Source of the DNA: Omphiscola glabra
Taxonomy: Eukaryota; Mollusca; Gastropoda; Lymnaeidae
DNA: 64,000 nt
Assembly (NCBI GenBank): GCA_964017045.1
Contig: OZ024796.1
Coordinates: forward strand, 498,501 to 562,500
Direction of reading: 5' to 3'
The notes under the pieces: model-generated
What the model saw: the letters and a program-made list of their open reading frames with translations, nothing else
Database searches by the model: none
Told to the model about the DNA's origin: nothing
Part shown: positions 43,910 through 54,415 of the stretch, piece by piece
Layout: each line of letters opens with the position of its first letter
Position numbering within the stretch: the stretch's first letter is position 1
Program-made: the position numbers and the translations under genes

Positions 43910-44636
43910 GCCCGTGAGTCAGTGAGTCAGTGAGCCAGTGAGTCAGGGATTCAGTGAGCCAGGGAGTCAGTGAGTCACTGAGCCAGTGAGTCAGTGAGCC
44001 AGTGAGTCAGTGAGCAAGTGAGTCAGTGAGTCAGTAAGTCAGTTAGCCAGTGAGCCAATGAGCCAGTGAGACAGTCAGTGAGTGAGTCAGTGAGCCATTG
44101 AGTCAGTGAGTCAGTGAGCCAGGGATTTAGTGAGTCAAGTTTGTCAGTGAGTCAAGTTAGTCAGTGAGTCATGTTAGTCAGTGAGTCAGTGTGTCAAGTT
44201 AGTCAGTGAGTCAAGTTAGTCAGTGAGCATGTGAGTCAGTGAGCCAATGAGCCAGTGAGACAGTAAAGTCAGTGATTCAGTGAGTCAGTGGTTCAGTGAG
44301 TCAATGAGCTAGTGTGTCAGTGAGCCATTGAGTCAGTGAGCCTGTGAGTCAGTGAGCCAGTGAGTCAAGTGAGTTAGTGAGTCGGTGAGTCAGTGAGCCA
44401 TTGATCCAGTGAGTCAGTGAGCCCGTGAGTCATTGATTCAGTGAGTCAGTGAGCCATTGAGTCAGTGAGCCATTGAGCCAGTGAGTCAGTGAGCCCGTGA
44501 GTCAATGATTCAGTGAGCCAGTGATTCAGTGAGCCCGTGAGTCAGTGATTCAGTGAGTCAGTGAGCCCGTCAGTGAGCCCGTGAGTCAGTGATCCAATGA
44601 TTCAGTGAGCCATTGAGCCAGTGAGTCAGTGAGCAA
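43910..44636. repeat. 8-bp array AGTGAGTC
   Basis: About 90 copies of AGTGAGTC/AGTGAGCC. Superimposed longer periods, such as GTGAGCCCGTGAGTCA(G/A)TGATTC at 44410-44590, indicate block duplications. Confidence 0.95.
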
Positions 44637-44907
44637 GAGAAATAAATAAAAAAGATAAAACGTAAGGGGAGGTAACCGATACAATTACAAAAGTCAATAA
44701 TTCAGGGTTGGGTAATCGGAGAAAATATGATTTCGCTACCTGGTAAACGAGACGGACTCCGGGATATGACATTAACAGGATGACAGACTCCGGGATATGA
44801 CAATAACAGGATGATAGACTACGGGATATAACATTATCAGGATAACAGACAGGATATGACATGAACCAAAAAAGAAGGATACTAAATGAAGGACTGCGTT
44901 CAAGCTG

Positions 44908-45398
44908 TGTGACAGGACTTGTGTGACAGGACTTGTGTGACAGGACATGTGTGACAGGACTTGTGTGACAGGACTTGTGTGACAGGACTTGTGTGACAGG
45001 ACTTGTGTGACAGGACTTGTGTGACAGGACTTGTGTGACAGGACTTGTGTGACAGGACTTGTGTGACAGGACTTGTGTGGCAGGTCTTGTGTGACAGGAC
45101 TTGTGTGACAGGACATGTGTGACAGGACTTGTGTGACAGGACTTGTGTGACAGGACTTGTGTGACAGGACTTGTGTGACAGGACTTGTGTGACAGGACTT
45201 GTGTGGCAGGTCTTGTGTGACAGGACTTGTGTGGCAGGTCTTGTGTGACAGGACTTGTGTGACAGGTCTTGTGTGACAGGACATGTGTGACAGGACTTGT
45301 GTGGCAGGTCTTGTGTGACAGGACTTGTGTGACAGGACTTGTGTGACAGGACTTGTGTGGCAGGTCTTGTGTGACAGGACATGTGTGACAGGACATTA
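44908..45398. repeat. 14-bp tandem array
   Basis: About 35 copies of TTGTGTGACAGGAC, with GGCAGGTC and ATGTGTG variants. All three minus frames are open for 160-256 codons because three units make 42 bp without a stop; not coding. It ends five bases before the TATA-like box of the small-peptide candidate. Confidence 0.95.
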
Positions 45399-45402
45399 AA
45401 AG

Positions 45403-45435
45403 TATAACATTCTGGCTAAGAGCCGTCCTCAGCAG
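45403..45435 (+). promoter_or_regulatory. TATA box and initiator of small-peptide gene
   Basis: TATAACA starts at 45403 and CTCAGCA, an initiator-like TCA(G) motif, has its A at 45431, 28 bp downstream, the normal TATA-to-start distance. The start codon of the signal-peptide exon follows 32 bp later. The 14-bp array lies directly upstream. Confidence 0.4.
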
Positions 45436-45462
45436 ACAGGATTAACCAAAAGACGCCAAGAA

Positions 45463-45533
45463 ATGAACATGTTGAAACAAGTGTTCGCCCTTGTTATTGT
45501 TGGAATTTTGATTTTCCAAAACTGGAATTGCAG
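45463..45533 (+). CDS. Signal-peptide exon of a small secreted peptide
   Basis: ATG at 45463 opens 23 codons reading MNMLKQVFALVIVGILIF then QNWNC, a textbook signal peptide (Lys at position 5, a hydrophobic core of about 13 residues, polar end). The exon ends TGCAG-GTATTA, an acceptable donor with two bases of the next codon carried over. The unspliced frame stops after two more codons. With the terminal exon at 48702 it would encode a 39-residue precursor whose mature part is only about 16 residues. No homologue is recognised and there is no dibasic processing site, so a classical neuropeptide precursor is not indicated. What the peptide does is unknown. Confidence 0.4.
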
Positions 45534-45769
45534 GTATTAAAAGACTTTATGTATTGTTCCTGTGAAAAATAAGATCTTAAAGGACAAAACTATTTTGAAC
45601 ATATATAAAATATAACGAAAGAAATACAGGGAAGTTAACGATTATTAGTTGGAGGTTATTTGATTAATTCAATATGGTGATAGTGTGCCGAAAAGCTGAA
45701 TTAATTCGCGTTCTCTTCTAACTCTCGCTGGTATGTTGGTGCAGGAAATCAGTGCCGTGATGGATACAT

Positions 45770-45965
45770 CTAATGTCCTTGTATTTTCATCTCCATTGAG
45801 ATGGGATGAGACCGTGGAAAGTTTACCTTGTTCAATATCCCGAAGATGTCCAATAACCTATCGGCTAATATTCTACCAATTTCACCTAAATAACAGGAGT
45901 GGCATCCACAGCACACAATCCCAAATATCACATTACGACTAATACATGCCCTCTTTGGTGGTAAT
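45770..45965 (-). mobile_element. Penelope-like element GIY-YIG endonuclease fragment
   Basis: Translation of 45960-45770 contains KRACISRNVIFGIVC, CGCHSCYLGEIGRILADRL and SMEMKIQGH. NV(V/I)(Y/F)-I-C-x-x-C-x-x-x-Y(I/L)GE-GR-L-DR followed by GHS-D is the GIY-YIG domain tail of Penelope-like retroelements. Upstream (45966-46136) EILVDLPKGTITTK continues in another frame, so at least one frameshift has occurred; a TAG follows GH. It is a dead 3' piece lying antisense in the long intron of the small-peptide candidate. Confidence 0.6.
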
Positions 45966-46278
45966 AGTACCTTTAGGGAGGTCAACAAGGATTTCATTAA
46001 TGTGTACTAGATATAGCCAACCAAACATTGGCGATAGCAATGCGTGAACTAAAGTTAATTGACAAAACATGAACTCAAGTAACGCAGATTTAAGAATCCC
46101 AATTTTCGATACACCCCATGATACATCACTGCACACTTTTTATTTCACGCCCATGAACTCTATTAATATTCTGATGTCCCAACCAATTTTAAACCGAATA
46201 TTTTTGTACATCATACTTAAATTGAGACGATTTCATTTTTCGAAAAGAAAATATTACGCGTTAAACGCAGTTGCGTTA

Positions 46279-46347
<69 letters not shown>

Positions 46348-46800
46348 ATTTAGCGAAGTTAACGGGAATTATATTTTGCGCTCTATTGAACTTATTATTG
46401 AGCCGGAAATGAAAGCTGTAAATTAGGACGCCGTCCACGAGTCACGAGTCACACCAGAAGCGTCATATTTTTAAGTCATGCCACTGAATCAATTGTTTTT
46501 CTTCTTTTTTTATTTTTTGTTGTGGTCGTAAATTACAAGTGGTCGTATAGCAGTCGCAAAACATTTGAACCCGACTTGATTACCCGAGGGCTTAAGCTGT
46601 GCAACACAGGACAGAGATTACAGGATGCGATCCTCAACCCAAACAAAAGCCATTCCCCTGCACCCAGCAACTGAGTGGTGTCCCCTCCTGGCTGATAACA
46701 CGACATTCCTGGAGCTGGCCTTGTTTCTTCCGCCGTCTTAAAGGTGCACTTAATTAATGACTAAACCGATAATTATGAATGCGCCTTTTCTTGGCACCAA
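45966..46800. other. Intronic/intergenic with a 63-base A run
   Basis: An uninterrupted A63 lies at 46282-46344. 46560-46740 is GC-richer (CCCGAGGGCTTAAGC, TTCCTGGAGCTGGCC) but has no frame I recognise. Confidence 0.5.
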
Positions 46801-46804
46801 ACCA

Positions 46805-47072
46805 CGCACCACACCACACACAATACACCACACACAATACACCACCCACAATACACCATACACAATACACCATACTCAATACACCACACTCAATACACCA
46901 CACACAATACACCACACACAATACACCACACACAATACACCACACTCAATACACCACACACAATACACCACACACAATACACCACACACAATACACCACA
47001 CACAATACACCACACACAATACACCACACACAATACACCACACACAATAGACCACACACAATGCACCACACA
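46805..47072. repeat. 14-bp tandem array
   Basis: About 19 copies of CAATACACCACACA. Open in several frames on both strands (60-103 codons) as pure read-through. Confidence 0.95.
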
Positions 47073-47274
47073 CCAGGCAAACGAATCTGACCGTTGTCTA
47101 TAGATTGCAGGGTTCAATCCTTTTGGGATTTTAGCATTTGATTTCTTCATGTCTGATAATAACATGGGAGGGGTGGGGGGGAGTAAGGGGTGGGAAGGGG
47201 AGGGGGAAGTGGAGGGAAGGTTTGTTTAAACTGTCCTCTGTATAAGTATCAAAACGTACAACTGAAGATAAATC

Positions 47275-47602
47275 AGTGCTATGTACACATGTGACACTCA
47301 GTTAGTTTAATCAGGGCTATGTACACATGTGACACTCAGTTTAATCAGTGCTATGTACACATGTGACACTCAGTGAGGTCAATCAGTGCTATGTACACAT
47401 GTGACATTCAGTGAGGTTAATCAGTGCTATGTACACATGTGACACTCAGTGAGGTTAATCAGTGCTATGTACACATGTGACACTCAGTGAGGTTAATCAG
47501 TGCTATGTACACATGTGACACTCAGTGAGGTTAATCAGTGCTATGTACACATGTGACACTCAGTGAGGTTAATCAGTGCTATGTACACATGTGACACTCA
47601 TA
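47275..47602. repeat. 38-bp tandem array with embedded palindromes
   Basis: About nine copies with core AGTGCTATGTACACATGTGA then CACTCAGTGAGGTTAATC. TGTACA and CACATGTG inside the core are perfect palindromes; the last five units are identical. Confidence 0.95.
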
Positions 47603-47639
47603 ACTGTCAATTAGTTCAATTGAAATCAGCAATGATGGT

Positions 47640-47700
47640 TCAGAGATTGGGGTGGGGGGGGGTGGTGGTGGTGGTGGGGGGGTGGGGAGGGGGGCATCAG
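47640..47700. other. G-rich tract, possible G-quadruplex
   Basis: GGGGTGGGGGGGGGTGG followed by GGTGGTGG and GGGGGGGTGGGGAGGG offers four or more G-runs within 60 bp on the plus strand. Confidence 0.5.
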
Positions 47701-47799
47701 GGTTTGTACAAACATGATTACACACAGGACACCTCCATGACAACTCCATGACAACTCTAAGACAGCTCCAAGAACATATGACTATAATGTTGATTTTCT

Positions 47800-48701
47800 C
47801 GTTGTGTGTGTATACGTCTGTGCGTGTATGTGTGTGTAAGTGAGTGTGTGTGTGTTTTTGAGCTGTGAGTGTGTGTAACAGAAATAAACAAGAGTTGCAC
47901 CTGGTAATAATGACGTAATAACTCAAGTCACCATAACTCTGCAAATACTTCAAGTACAGTTATCACAGGTATGTAATGTACCTACACGATATGGGTGGCA
48001 TACATGTAACATAAACACCATACAGACACCATACAGACACCATTATTAAACAATGGAGATAACTGCATATAACAAAACAGACTGACTGCAAGTGACTAAT
48101 TAGAATCGAAAGGGGCTCCACCTATAGAACAAAATTATTTCCCCCATTCTTATCACTGGTTTTCCCCCTTCTCTAATTGATTTACCCCTCCCTAAGACCG
48201 GAGGAGTGCTTCATAAGTCGTAAAGCACTTAGCACCTTGACACACGTATCATGCGTTCCAGGATAGGGCTACCCCCGGTGAGCACTAAAGCTAGTCACTG
48301 TTGTCTTACAAACGACGTAGTTATGGCCCTTTGAGTTGTCTTACTCGCAATTAGCTCCCCTGTCTAATCTCGGCATGTGTCCGCGTGTATTTGCTGATGT
48401 CGTTCACATGGCCTGGTGCGAACGGTCATAACTAGGTTGTCTTTTTATGGTGGCCAGGCTGGCCTTTCATCTTGACATCACTTGCTGTCTTGCAGGCCAT
48501 CCATGGCCTGCCTGAAAAGATTGCACCCAGTTTCTATTACTTTAAAGTTGTAGTAATATTTGACAACATATCAAGTTTTCCTGGGGAATGTATTTGTATT
48601 AATGACTTGAAAAAATTTGTGCGTGCGTTTTGAAATAAATGACGAAAATGTAACCCTCCGAGGTTTTCTATAATCTATGCCCTCTACATATTCTCTTGCA
48701 G
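47800..48701. other. Intronic/intergenic, (TG)n then unique DNA
   Basis: A TG-rich stretch lies at 47800-47870. 48200-48540 is GC-richer unique sequence; TTGCAGGCCATCCATGGCC near 48491-48510 looks acceptor-like, but no frame follows. No gene beyond the candidate described here. Confidence 0.35.
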
Positions 48702-48915
48702 GTCATACAGGTCATGTAGTGGCGAGACGTCCATTTGTTACAACGTGTAGGTACTATCAAGGAAAGATGTTACAATGCATGCATCCTAGCCTTATGCCAC
48801 TGAACGGAGATCTCCACACAACTTATCCAAGTTATTCTACACATTTTATATTTCACAGAATTAATTGGATCATTAAGTTATCCACTCTAAAATAAAATAA
48901 TCAAATTTCAAGACG
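48702..48915 (+). CDS. Candidate terminal exon of small secreted peptide
   Basis: CCCTCTACATATTCTCTTGC-AG (48680-48701) is a strong acceptor and AATAAA lies at 48891, so this looks like a real 3'-terminal exon. Joined in phase to 45533 it reads RSYRSCSGETSICYNV and stops at 48748-48750, giving a C-x6-C pair plus one Cys at the signal end. Read in the other phase it stays open for about 64 codons (HTGHVVARRPFVTTCRYYQG and on, stop at 48893). If an undetected middle exon shifts the phase, this longer tail with CxxxxxxxxxxC would be the protein end instead. No similarity recognised in either frame. Confidence 0.35.
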
Positions 48916-49002
48916 TGAAGGAAAATCTTCATTACCGACAATGGCATCGTCTATTCATAAGACTCATCTATTTTATCATATCCATCTGCATTGAATCATT
49001 CA

Positions 49003-49352
49003 TATGTAGGACGGAGAATCATGTAGGACGGAGAATCATGTAGGACGGAGAATCGTGTATGACGGAGAATCATGTAGGACGGAGAATCGTGTAGGACGGA
49101 GAATCAAGTATGACGGAGAATCATGTAGGACGGAGAATCGTGTAGGGCGGAGAATCATGTAGGACAGAGAATCATGTAGGACAGAGAATCATGTAGGACG
49201 GAGAATCATGTAGGACAGAGAATCATGTAGGACAGAGAATCATGTAGGACAGAGAATCATGTAGGACAGAGAATCATGTAGGACGGAGAATCATGTAGGA
49301 CAGAGAATCATGCAGGACAGAGAATCACGTAGGACAGAGAATCATGTAGGAC
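49003..49352. repeat. 17-bp tandem array
   Basis: About 20 copies of ATCATGTAGGACGGAGA, with GGACAGAGA units clustered in the second half. Confidence 0.95.
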
Positions 49353-49369
49353 CACCAGCTAAGACGTTA

Positions 49370-49590
49370 AGTCGTCATGTTCTTTAGGTTGTCAGGTTCT
49401 TCAGGTCGTCATGTTCTTTAGGTTGTCATGTTCTTTAGGTTGTCATGTCTTTTCGTTCTTGATGGCACAACTCACCAATTGACTTGATTGCAAAACTCAT
49501 CAATGGAGTTGATGACAAAACTCAACAATAGACTTGATGACAAAACTCAACAATAGACTTGATGACAAAACTCAACAATGGACTTGAAAT
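49370..49590. repeat. Two short arrays, about 17 and 25 bp
   Basis: 49370-49450: four copies of TGTTCTTTAGGTTGTCA. 49460-49590: five to six copies of TGGACTTGATGACAAAACTC plus AACAA. Confidence 0.88.
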
Positions 49591-50021
49591 CAAAAGTCCT
49601 TCTGCAGCGAACAAAAGAAGTAAAAAAATAAAAGAGTGTATCTGCCTTTCTCCATTTTTAATTAAACAAATTATGTTTCGAAGTTGTGTGTTAACACAAT
49701 TTTTTTTATCAATTAATTTAACGAGTCTGGATTTTAGACTTTAGACTAATGACAAGTATTGACATCTATTTATAGACCACGTGGAGACTATTGTTGTTAC
49801 CCAGAGTTCCATGTTGATCACGTGAACAATTTTCTTCCAATTATCAGGCCCGTCCCCCCAATTTGGAGCATCCGGTTGTTGGAGATAACTACCGCTGGCT
49901 GGCTGTCATCGGTGCTGATAAAGAGTCCCCGGGGCATGACTTGTTTACGGCACTGCGCCATTCCTGTTTACGGGCCCTAGAAATCTGTCCAATCAGATTT
50001 ACGAGGTTCCTATGATGTAAA
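49591..50021. other. Intergenic, nothing recognised
   Basis: Unique sequence, AT-rich at first and GC-richer from 49840 (GGCCCGTCCCCCCAATTTGG). 49759-49980 is open for 73 codons without recognisable similarity. Confidence 0.35.
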
Positions 50022-50292
50022 GACAGTGCTTCTAACATGGGTCATATCAATGCTTCTAACGTGGGTCATATCAGTGCTTCTAACATGGGTCATATCAGTG
50101 CTTCTAACGTGGGTCATTTCAGTGCTTCTAACAAGGGTCATATCAGTGCTTCTAACATCGGTCATATCAGTGCTTCTAACATGGGTCATATGAGTGCTTC
50201 TAACATGGGTCATATCAGTGCTTCTAACATGGATCATATCAGTGCTTCTAACATGGGTCATATCAGTGCTTCTAACATGGGTCATATCAGTG
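50022..50292. repeat. 24-bp tandem array
   Basis: About eleven copies with core GTCATATCAGTGCTTCTAAC then ATGG. Eight-codon unit, so frames of 91 and 121 codons are read-through (ISASNMGH; HVRSTDMT). Confidence 0.95.
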
Positions 50293-51028
50293 ATGGTCGT
50301 TATATGGCTGTGGTAGAGAGGAAAGAGGGTTGGGAGTGGTCGTTATATGGCTGTGGTCGAGAGGAAAGTGGGTTGGGAGTGGTCGTTATATGGCTGTGGT
50401 AGAGAGGAAAGTGGGTTGGGAGTGGTCGTTATATGGTTGTGGTAGAGAGGAAAGTGGGTTGGGAGTGGTCGTTATATGACAGTGGTAGAGAGTAAAGTGG
50501 GTTGGGAGTGGTCGTTATATGGCTGTGGTAGAGAGGAAAGTGGGTTGGGAGTGGTCGTTATATGGCTGTGGTAGAGAGGAAAGTGGGTTGGGAGTGGTCG
50601 TTATATGACTGTGGTAGAGAGGAAAGTGGGTTGGGAGTGGTCGTTATATTGCTGTGATGAAGAGGAAAGTGGGTCGGGGGTGGTCGTTATATGGCTGTGG
50701 TGAAGAGGAAAGTGGGTTGGGAGTTGTCGTTATATGGCTGTGGTAGAGAGGAAAGTGGGTTGGGAGTGGTCGTTATATGGCTGTGGTAGAGAGGAAAGTG
50801 GGTTGGGAGTGGTCGTTATATGACTGTGGTAGAGAGGAAATTGGGTTGGGAGTGGTCGTTATATGGCTGTGGTGAAGAGGAAAGTGGGCCGGGGGTGGTC
50901 GTTATATGGCTGTGGTGAAGAGGAAAGTGGGTCGGGGTGGTCGTTATATGGCTGTGGTGAAGAGGAAAGTGGGTCGGGGTGGTCGCTATATGGCTGTGGT
51001 GAAGAGGAAAGTGGGTTGGGGGAGGGGG
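50293..51028. repeat. 43-bp tandem array
   Basis: About 17 copies with core GGTCGTTATATGGCTGTGGT then AGAGAGGAAAGTGGGTTGGGAGT in pieces. A GAAGAGGAAAGTGGGTCGG subfamily dominates after 50860. It joins the preceding 24-bp array without a spacer (TCAGTGATGGTCG). Confidence 0.95.
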
Positions 51029-51111
51029 AGGTTACATTTTTGACTTAAATAACAAAAGGATAATTTCATGACACCCTCCCTGTGTTTATGTTTCCTTTGT
51101 TTAACACAATC

Positions 51112-51170
51112 CTCAGTGGGGGAGGGGGAGGGGGTGGGGGAGGGGGGGGGAGGGGGAGGGGGAGGGCTAT
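51112..51170. other. G-rich tract, strong G-quadruplex potential
   Basis: At least seven runs of four or more G separated by single A or T (GGGGGAGGGGGAGGGGG and on) on the plus strand. Confidence 0.6.
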
Positions 51171-51289
51171 CGGTATCCTCTATGGAACTCTTAATCATTA
51201 TTTCAATTTAATTTTAAGGAGAGGAATTTTTGCTTCAATGCAGAGTTTGTTTTTTTCGTGAATGATGTGAATGATGTGAGCGGTGGTTT

Positions 51290-52380
51290 ACGCGGATAAT
51301 AGCTTGGCCCGCCCCTATGACACTGATAATAGCTTGGCCCGCCCCTATGACACTGATAATAGCTTGGCCCGCCCTTATGACACTGATAATACCTTGGCCC
51401 GCCCCTATGACACTGATAATAGCTTGGCCCGCCCCTATGACACTGATAATTGCTTGGCCCACCCCTATGACACTGATAATAGCTTGGCCCGCGCTTATGA
51501 CACTGATAATAGCTTGGCCCGCCCCTATGACACTGATAATAGCTTGGCCCACCCCTATGACACTGATAATAGCTTGGCCCGCCCCTATGACACTGATGAT
51601 AGCGTGTCCCGCCACTATGACACTGATAATAGCTTGGCCTGCCTCTATGACACTGATAATAGCTTGGCCCGCCCCTATGACACTGATAATAGCTTGGCCC
51701 GCCCCTATGACACTGATAATCGCTTGGCCCGCCCCTATGACACTGATAATAGCTTGGCCCGCCCCTATGACACTGATAATAGCTTGGCCCGCCCCTATGA
51801 CACTGATAATAGCTTGGCCCACCCCTATGACACTGATAATAGCTTGGCCCGCCCCTATGACACTGATGATAGCGTGTCCCGCCACTATGACACTGATAAT
51901 AGCTTGGCCTGCCTCTATGACACTGATAATAGCTTGGCCTGCCTCTATGACACTGATAATAGCTTGGCCCGCCCCTATGACACTGATAATAGCTTGGCCC
52001 GCCCCTATGACACTGATAATAGCTTGGCCCACCCCTATGACACTGATAATAGCTTGGCCCGCCCCTATGACACTGATAATAGCTTGGCCCGCCCCTATGA
52101 CACTGATAATAGCTTGGCCTGCCTCTATGACACTGATGATAGCGTGTCCCGCCACTATGACACTGATAATAGCTTGGCCCGCCCCTATGACACTGATAAT
52201 AGCTTGGCCCGCCCCTATGACACTGATAATAGCTTGGCCCGCCCCTATGACACTGATGATAGCGTGTCCCGTCACTATGACACTGATAATAGCTTGGCCC
52301 GCCCCTATGACACTGATAATAGCTTGGCCCGCCCCTATGACACTGATAATAGCTTGGCCCGCCCCTATGACACTGATAAA
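51290..52380. repeat. 30-bp tandem array with higher-order repeats
   Basis: About 36 copies with core CTATGACACTGATAATAGCT then TGGCCCGCCC. The variant unit GATGATAGCGTGTCCCGCCA occurs four times and is usually next to a TGCCTCTATG unit, marking block duplication. Ten-codon unit without stops, so three overlapping frames of 358-440 codons run on both strands; read-through. Confidence 0.95.
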
Positions 52381-52435
52381 GATTTTGGAATAAAGAGGAT
52401 ATAAATGATAATGATTAAAAGGTTGATAGCTTAGA

Positions 52436-52474
52436 AAGAAAAAAAGAAAGAAAGAAAGAGAAAGTGTGTGTGAG

Positions 52475-52507
<33 letters not shown>

Positions 52508-52520
52508 AGAGAGAGGAGAG
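52436..52520. repeat. Purine-rich microsatellite cluster
   Basis: (AAAG)n, (TG)n, (TA)n and (GA)n in direct succession, merging into the inverted-repeat arm at 52485. Confidence 0.85.
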
Positions 52521-54390
52521 AAAAAGAGTGCGCGAGAGCGAGCGGGGAAAATAACATGGCTATGAGTTATGAGATTATGCGAAGAATTATTACCTCTCGA
52601 TTATTTTACGTGAAATTAGAAGTGGGGCATTACACCTAGACAACAAACTTGGAATTAAACAGTTCATACAAGACTGCCAGCTGTGATCTTTTAACAGTTG
52701 GAAGGAAAGGCAGACAAAGGGTAGGGATCATGATTACAAATTGCCGTTAAAGGATATGAGGCGAGAGGCTGAGGTGGAAGTCTGTAGCCGATGTTTCTAG
52801 ATATTCAGCCCTAAGAAAGCCGCTCCTAGGCAACTGTTTCGTCCCAGCTATTTCGCAAACTAGTTGCGAGGTGGAAACCTACTGTAGAGTGTGGCGAAAA
52901 GTACGTTGTCTAGGAGATTAGGTCCCTTCTGTAGCCACCGACAATAGTTTCAGAGTCTACAACTCCGTTTCTTCAGCTTCTGGAAAGCTGGTACTTGTAC
53001 ATTTTCCTGGCTCCTATAAAGCCGATAATTTAAAAGGAAAAACCACGCAACGTCGTTTAAGAGTCATCAAAAATATTTATTCCTTGTTGAAAATCTTAGT
53101 GTTCAAACACATCACCTTCTACTGAATAGTCATGTGAAGTCACTAACAAATCCATTGAATACACAAAAAGAATTATTAAGTTATACTGGGTCCACCATCA
53201 CTCAACAACACACACTCTGGTCGAATCCACACTCAAAATAATCTCCCTCCCCCTAATAATAATTTCTCTCTCTCGTATACCCTCACAGACCATGCCCTCC
53301 CTCTTATACCCTCACAGACCATGCCCTCCCTCTTATACCCTCACAGACCATGCCCTCTCTCTTATCCCCTCACAGACCATGCCCTCCCTCTTATACCCTC
53401 ACAGACCATGCCCTCCCTCTTATACCCTCACAGACCATGCACTCCCTCTTATACCCTCACAGACCATGCCCTCCCTCTTATCCCCTCACAGACCATGCAC
53501 TCCCTCTTATCCCCTCACAGACCATGCCCTCCCTCTTATCCCCTCACAGACCATGCCCTCTCTCTTATCCCCTCACAGACCATGCACTCCCTCTTATACC
53601 CTCACAGACCATGCCCTCCCTCTTATCCCCTCACAGACCATGCACTCCCTCTTATCCCCTCACAGACCATGCACTCCCTCTTATACCCTCACAGACCATG
53701 CACTCGTGATAACAACAAAATAGCTAACATTCGTTCACCCCTTTCAATATTCCCAAACTCACAACACTCACTTCCTCACCTGGGTTTCCCCCCCCCCTTT
53801 TTTCCCCAAACATACACAGAAAAGGTAAACACACGATCTGACCGTGACATAGCGCCCCTCTGATAGGGCGCCCGATGCTTCCCCGGGATGGGTGGGGGAA
53901 GATATTGTGACGTAAATTTAAACATCCCAACTCCTAGGAAAGTCGAAAGTATGCGCAGTGTCGGACCGACCGGGTGTCCTTGGGTTTGGGCGGCCTCCAG
54001 CAGAAACCTTATCGAGCAGACTCACGTGGGGGCAGTCCGAGCAAAGGGACATCTTCAACGTGCCGCTTCGTGGCCTGATAATCGGGCTTAGTGGGTGCAG
54101 TGGTGAGGGCATAAGCAGCAATAGCTCGACGGCCCGCTAATTCCATTTCCTAATGGGACATTTCACCTAGACAACATGTGACTGTTTTTTATTTTAAAAT
54201 ACAAATCTTTAAACTTTAAGTTAGTGGGAAATGTAAGTTTAAGACCTGATGACGTCAGCCGTAGATGATAACATGAGATAAAACGTCTAACACTCCCAAG
54301 CCATCTATTCTTTGCATAATCTCATAGCTATGTTATTTTACACGCTCGCTCTCGCGCACTCTCCTTTCTTTTCTCTCTCTCTATCTCCAG
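52485..54390. mobile_element. Composite region with about 90-bp inverted ends
   Basis: 52495-52592 (GAGAGGAGAG, GTGCGCGAGAGCGAGCG, AAAATAACAT, CTATGAG, GAGATTATGC, AAGAAT) matches in order the reverse complement of 54306-54385. Inside are direct copies of CACCTAGACAAC (52633, 54164). 52720-52850 and 53960-54160 each resemble parts of the GC-rich 596-bp element at 61501 (GGATATGAGGC, AAGCCGCTCCTAGGCAAC, TTTCGTCCC; GCTCGACGGCCC, ATTCCAT). The 29-bp array at 53255-53706 lies between them. No transposase frame seen. Confidence 0.5.
53255..53708. repeat. 29-bp tandem array
   Basis: About 15 copies with core CTCACAGACCATGCCCTCCC then TCTTATACC; CACTCCC and TATCCCC variants alternate. All three plus frames are open (119-180 codons) because three units make 87 bp without a stop. 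Confidence 0.95.
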
Positions 54391-54415
54391 TGTTTCTTTC
54401 GGAAGATTTCCTATG

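Noticed and set aside
44626..45396. Cys/His-containing frames (SCHTSPVTQVL repeats) resembling metal-binding repeats
   Set aside because: All three minus frames give the same repeat because the unit is 14 bp; this is array read-through.
48702..48750. Calling the C-x6-C peptide an allatostatin-C or a toxin
   Set aside because: Only cysteine spacing agrees. The length, the lack of a propeptide and the residues between the cysteines do not support any named family.
51235..52557. Frames of 440, 373 and 358 codons (ISVIGAGQAI, YDTDNSLARP and IIAWPAPMTL repeats)
   Set aside because: Three mutually overlapping frames follow from a 30-bp unit without stops; no conserved flanks or codon bias.
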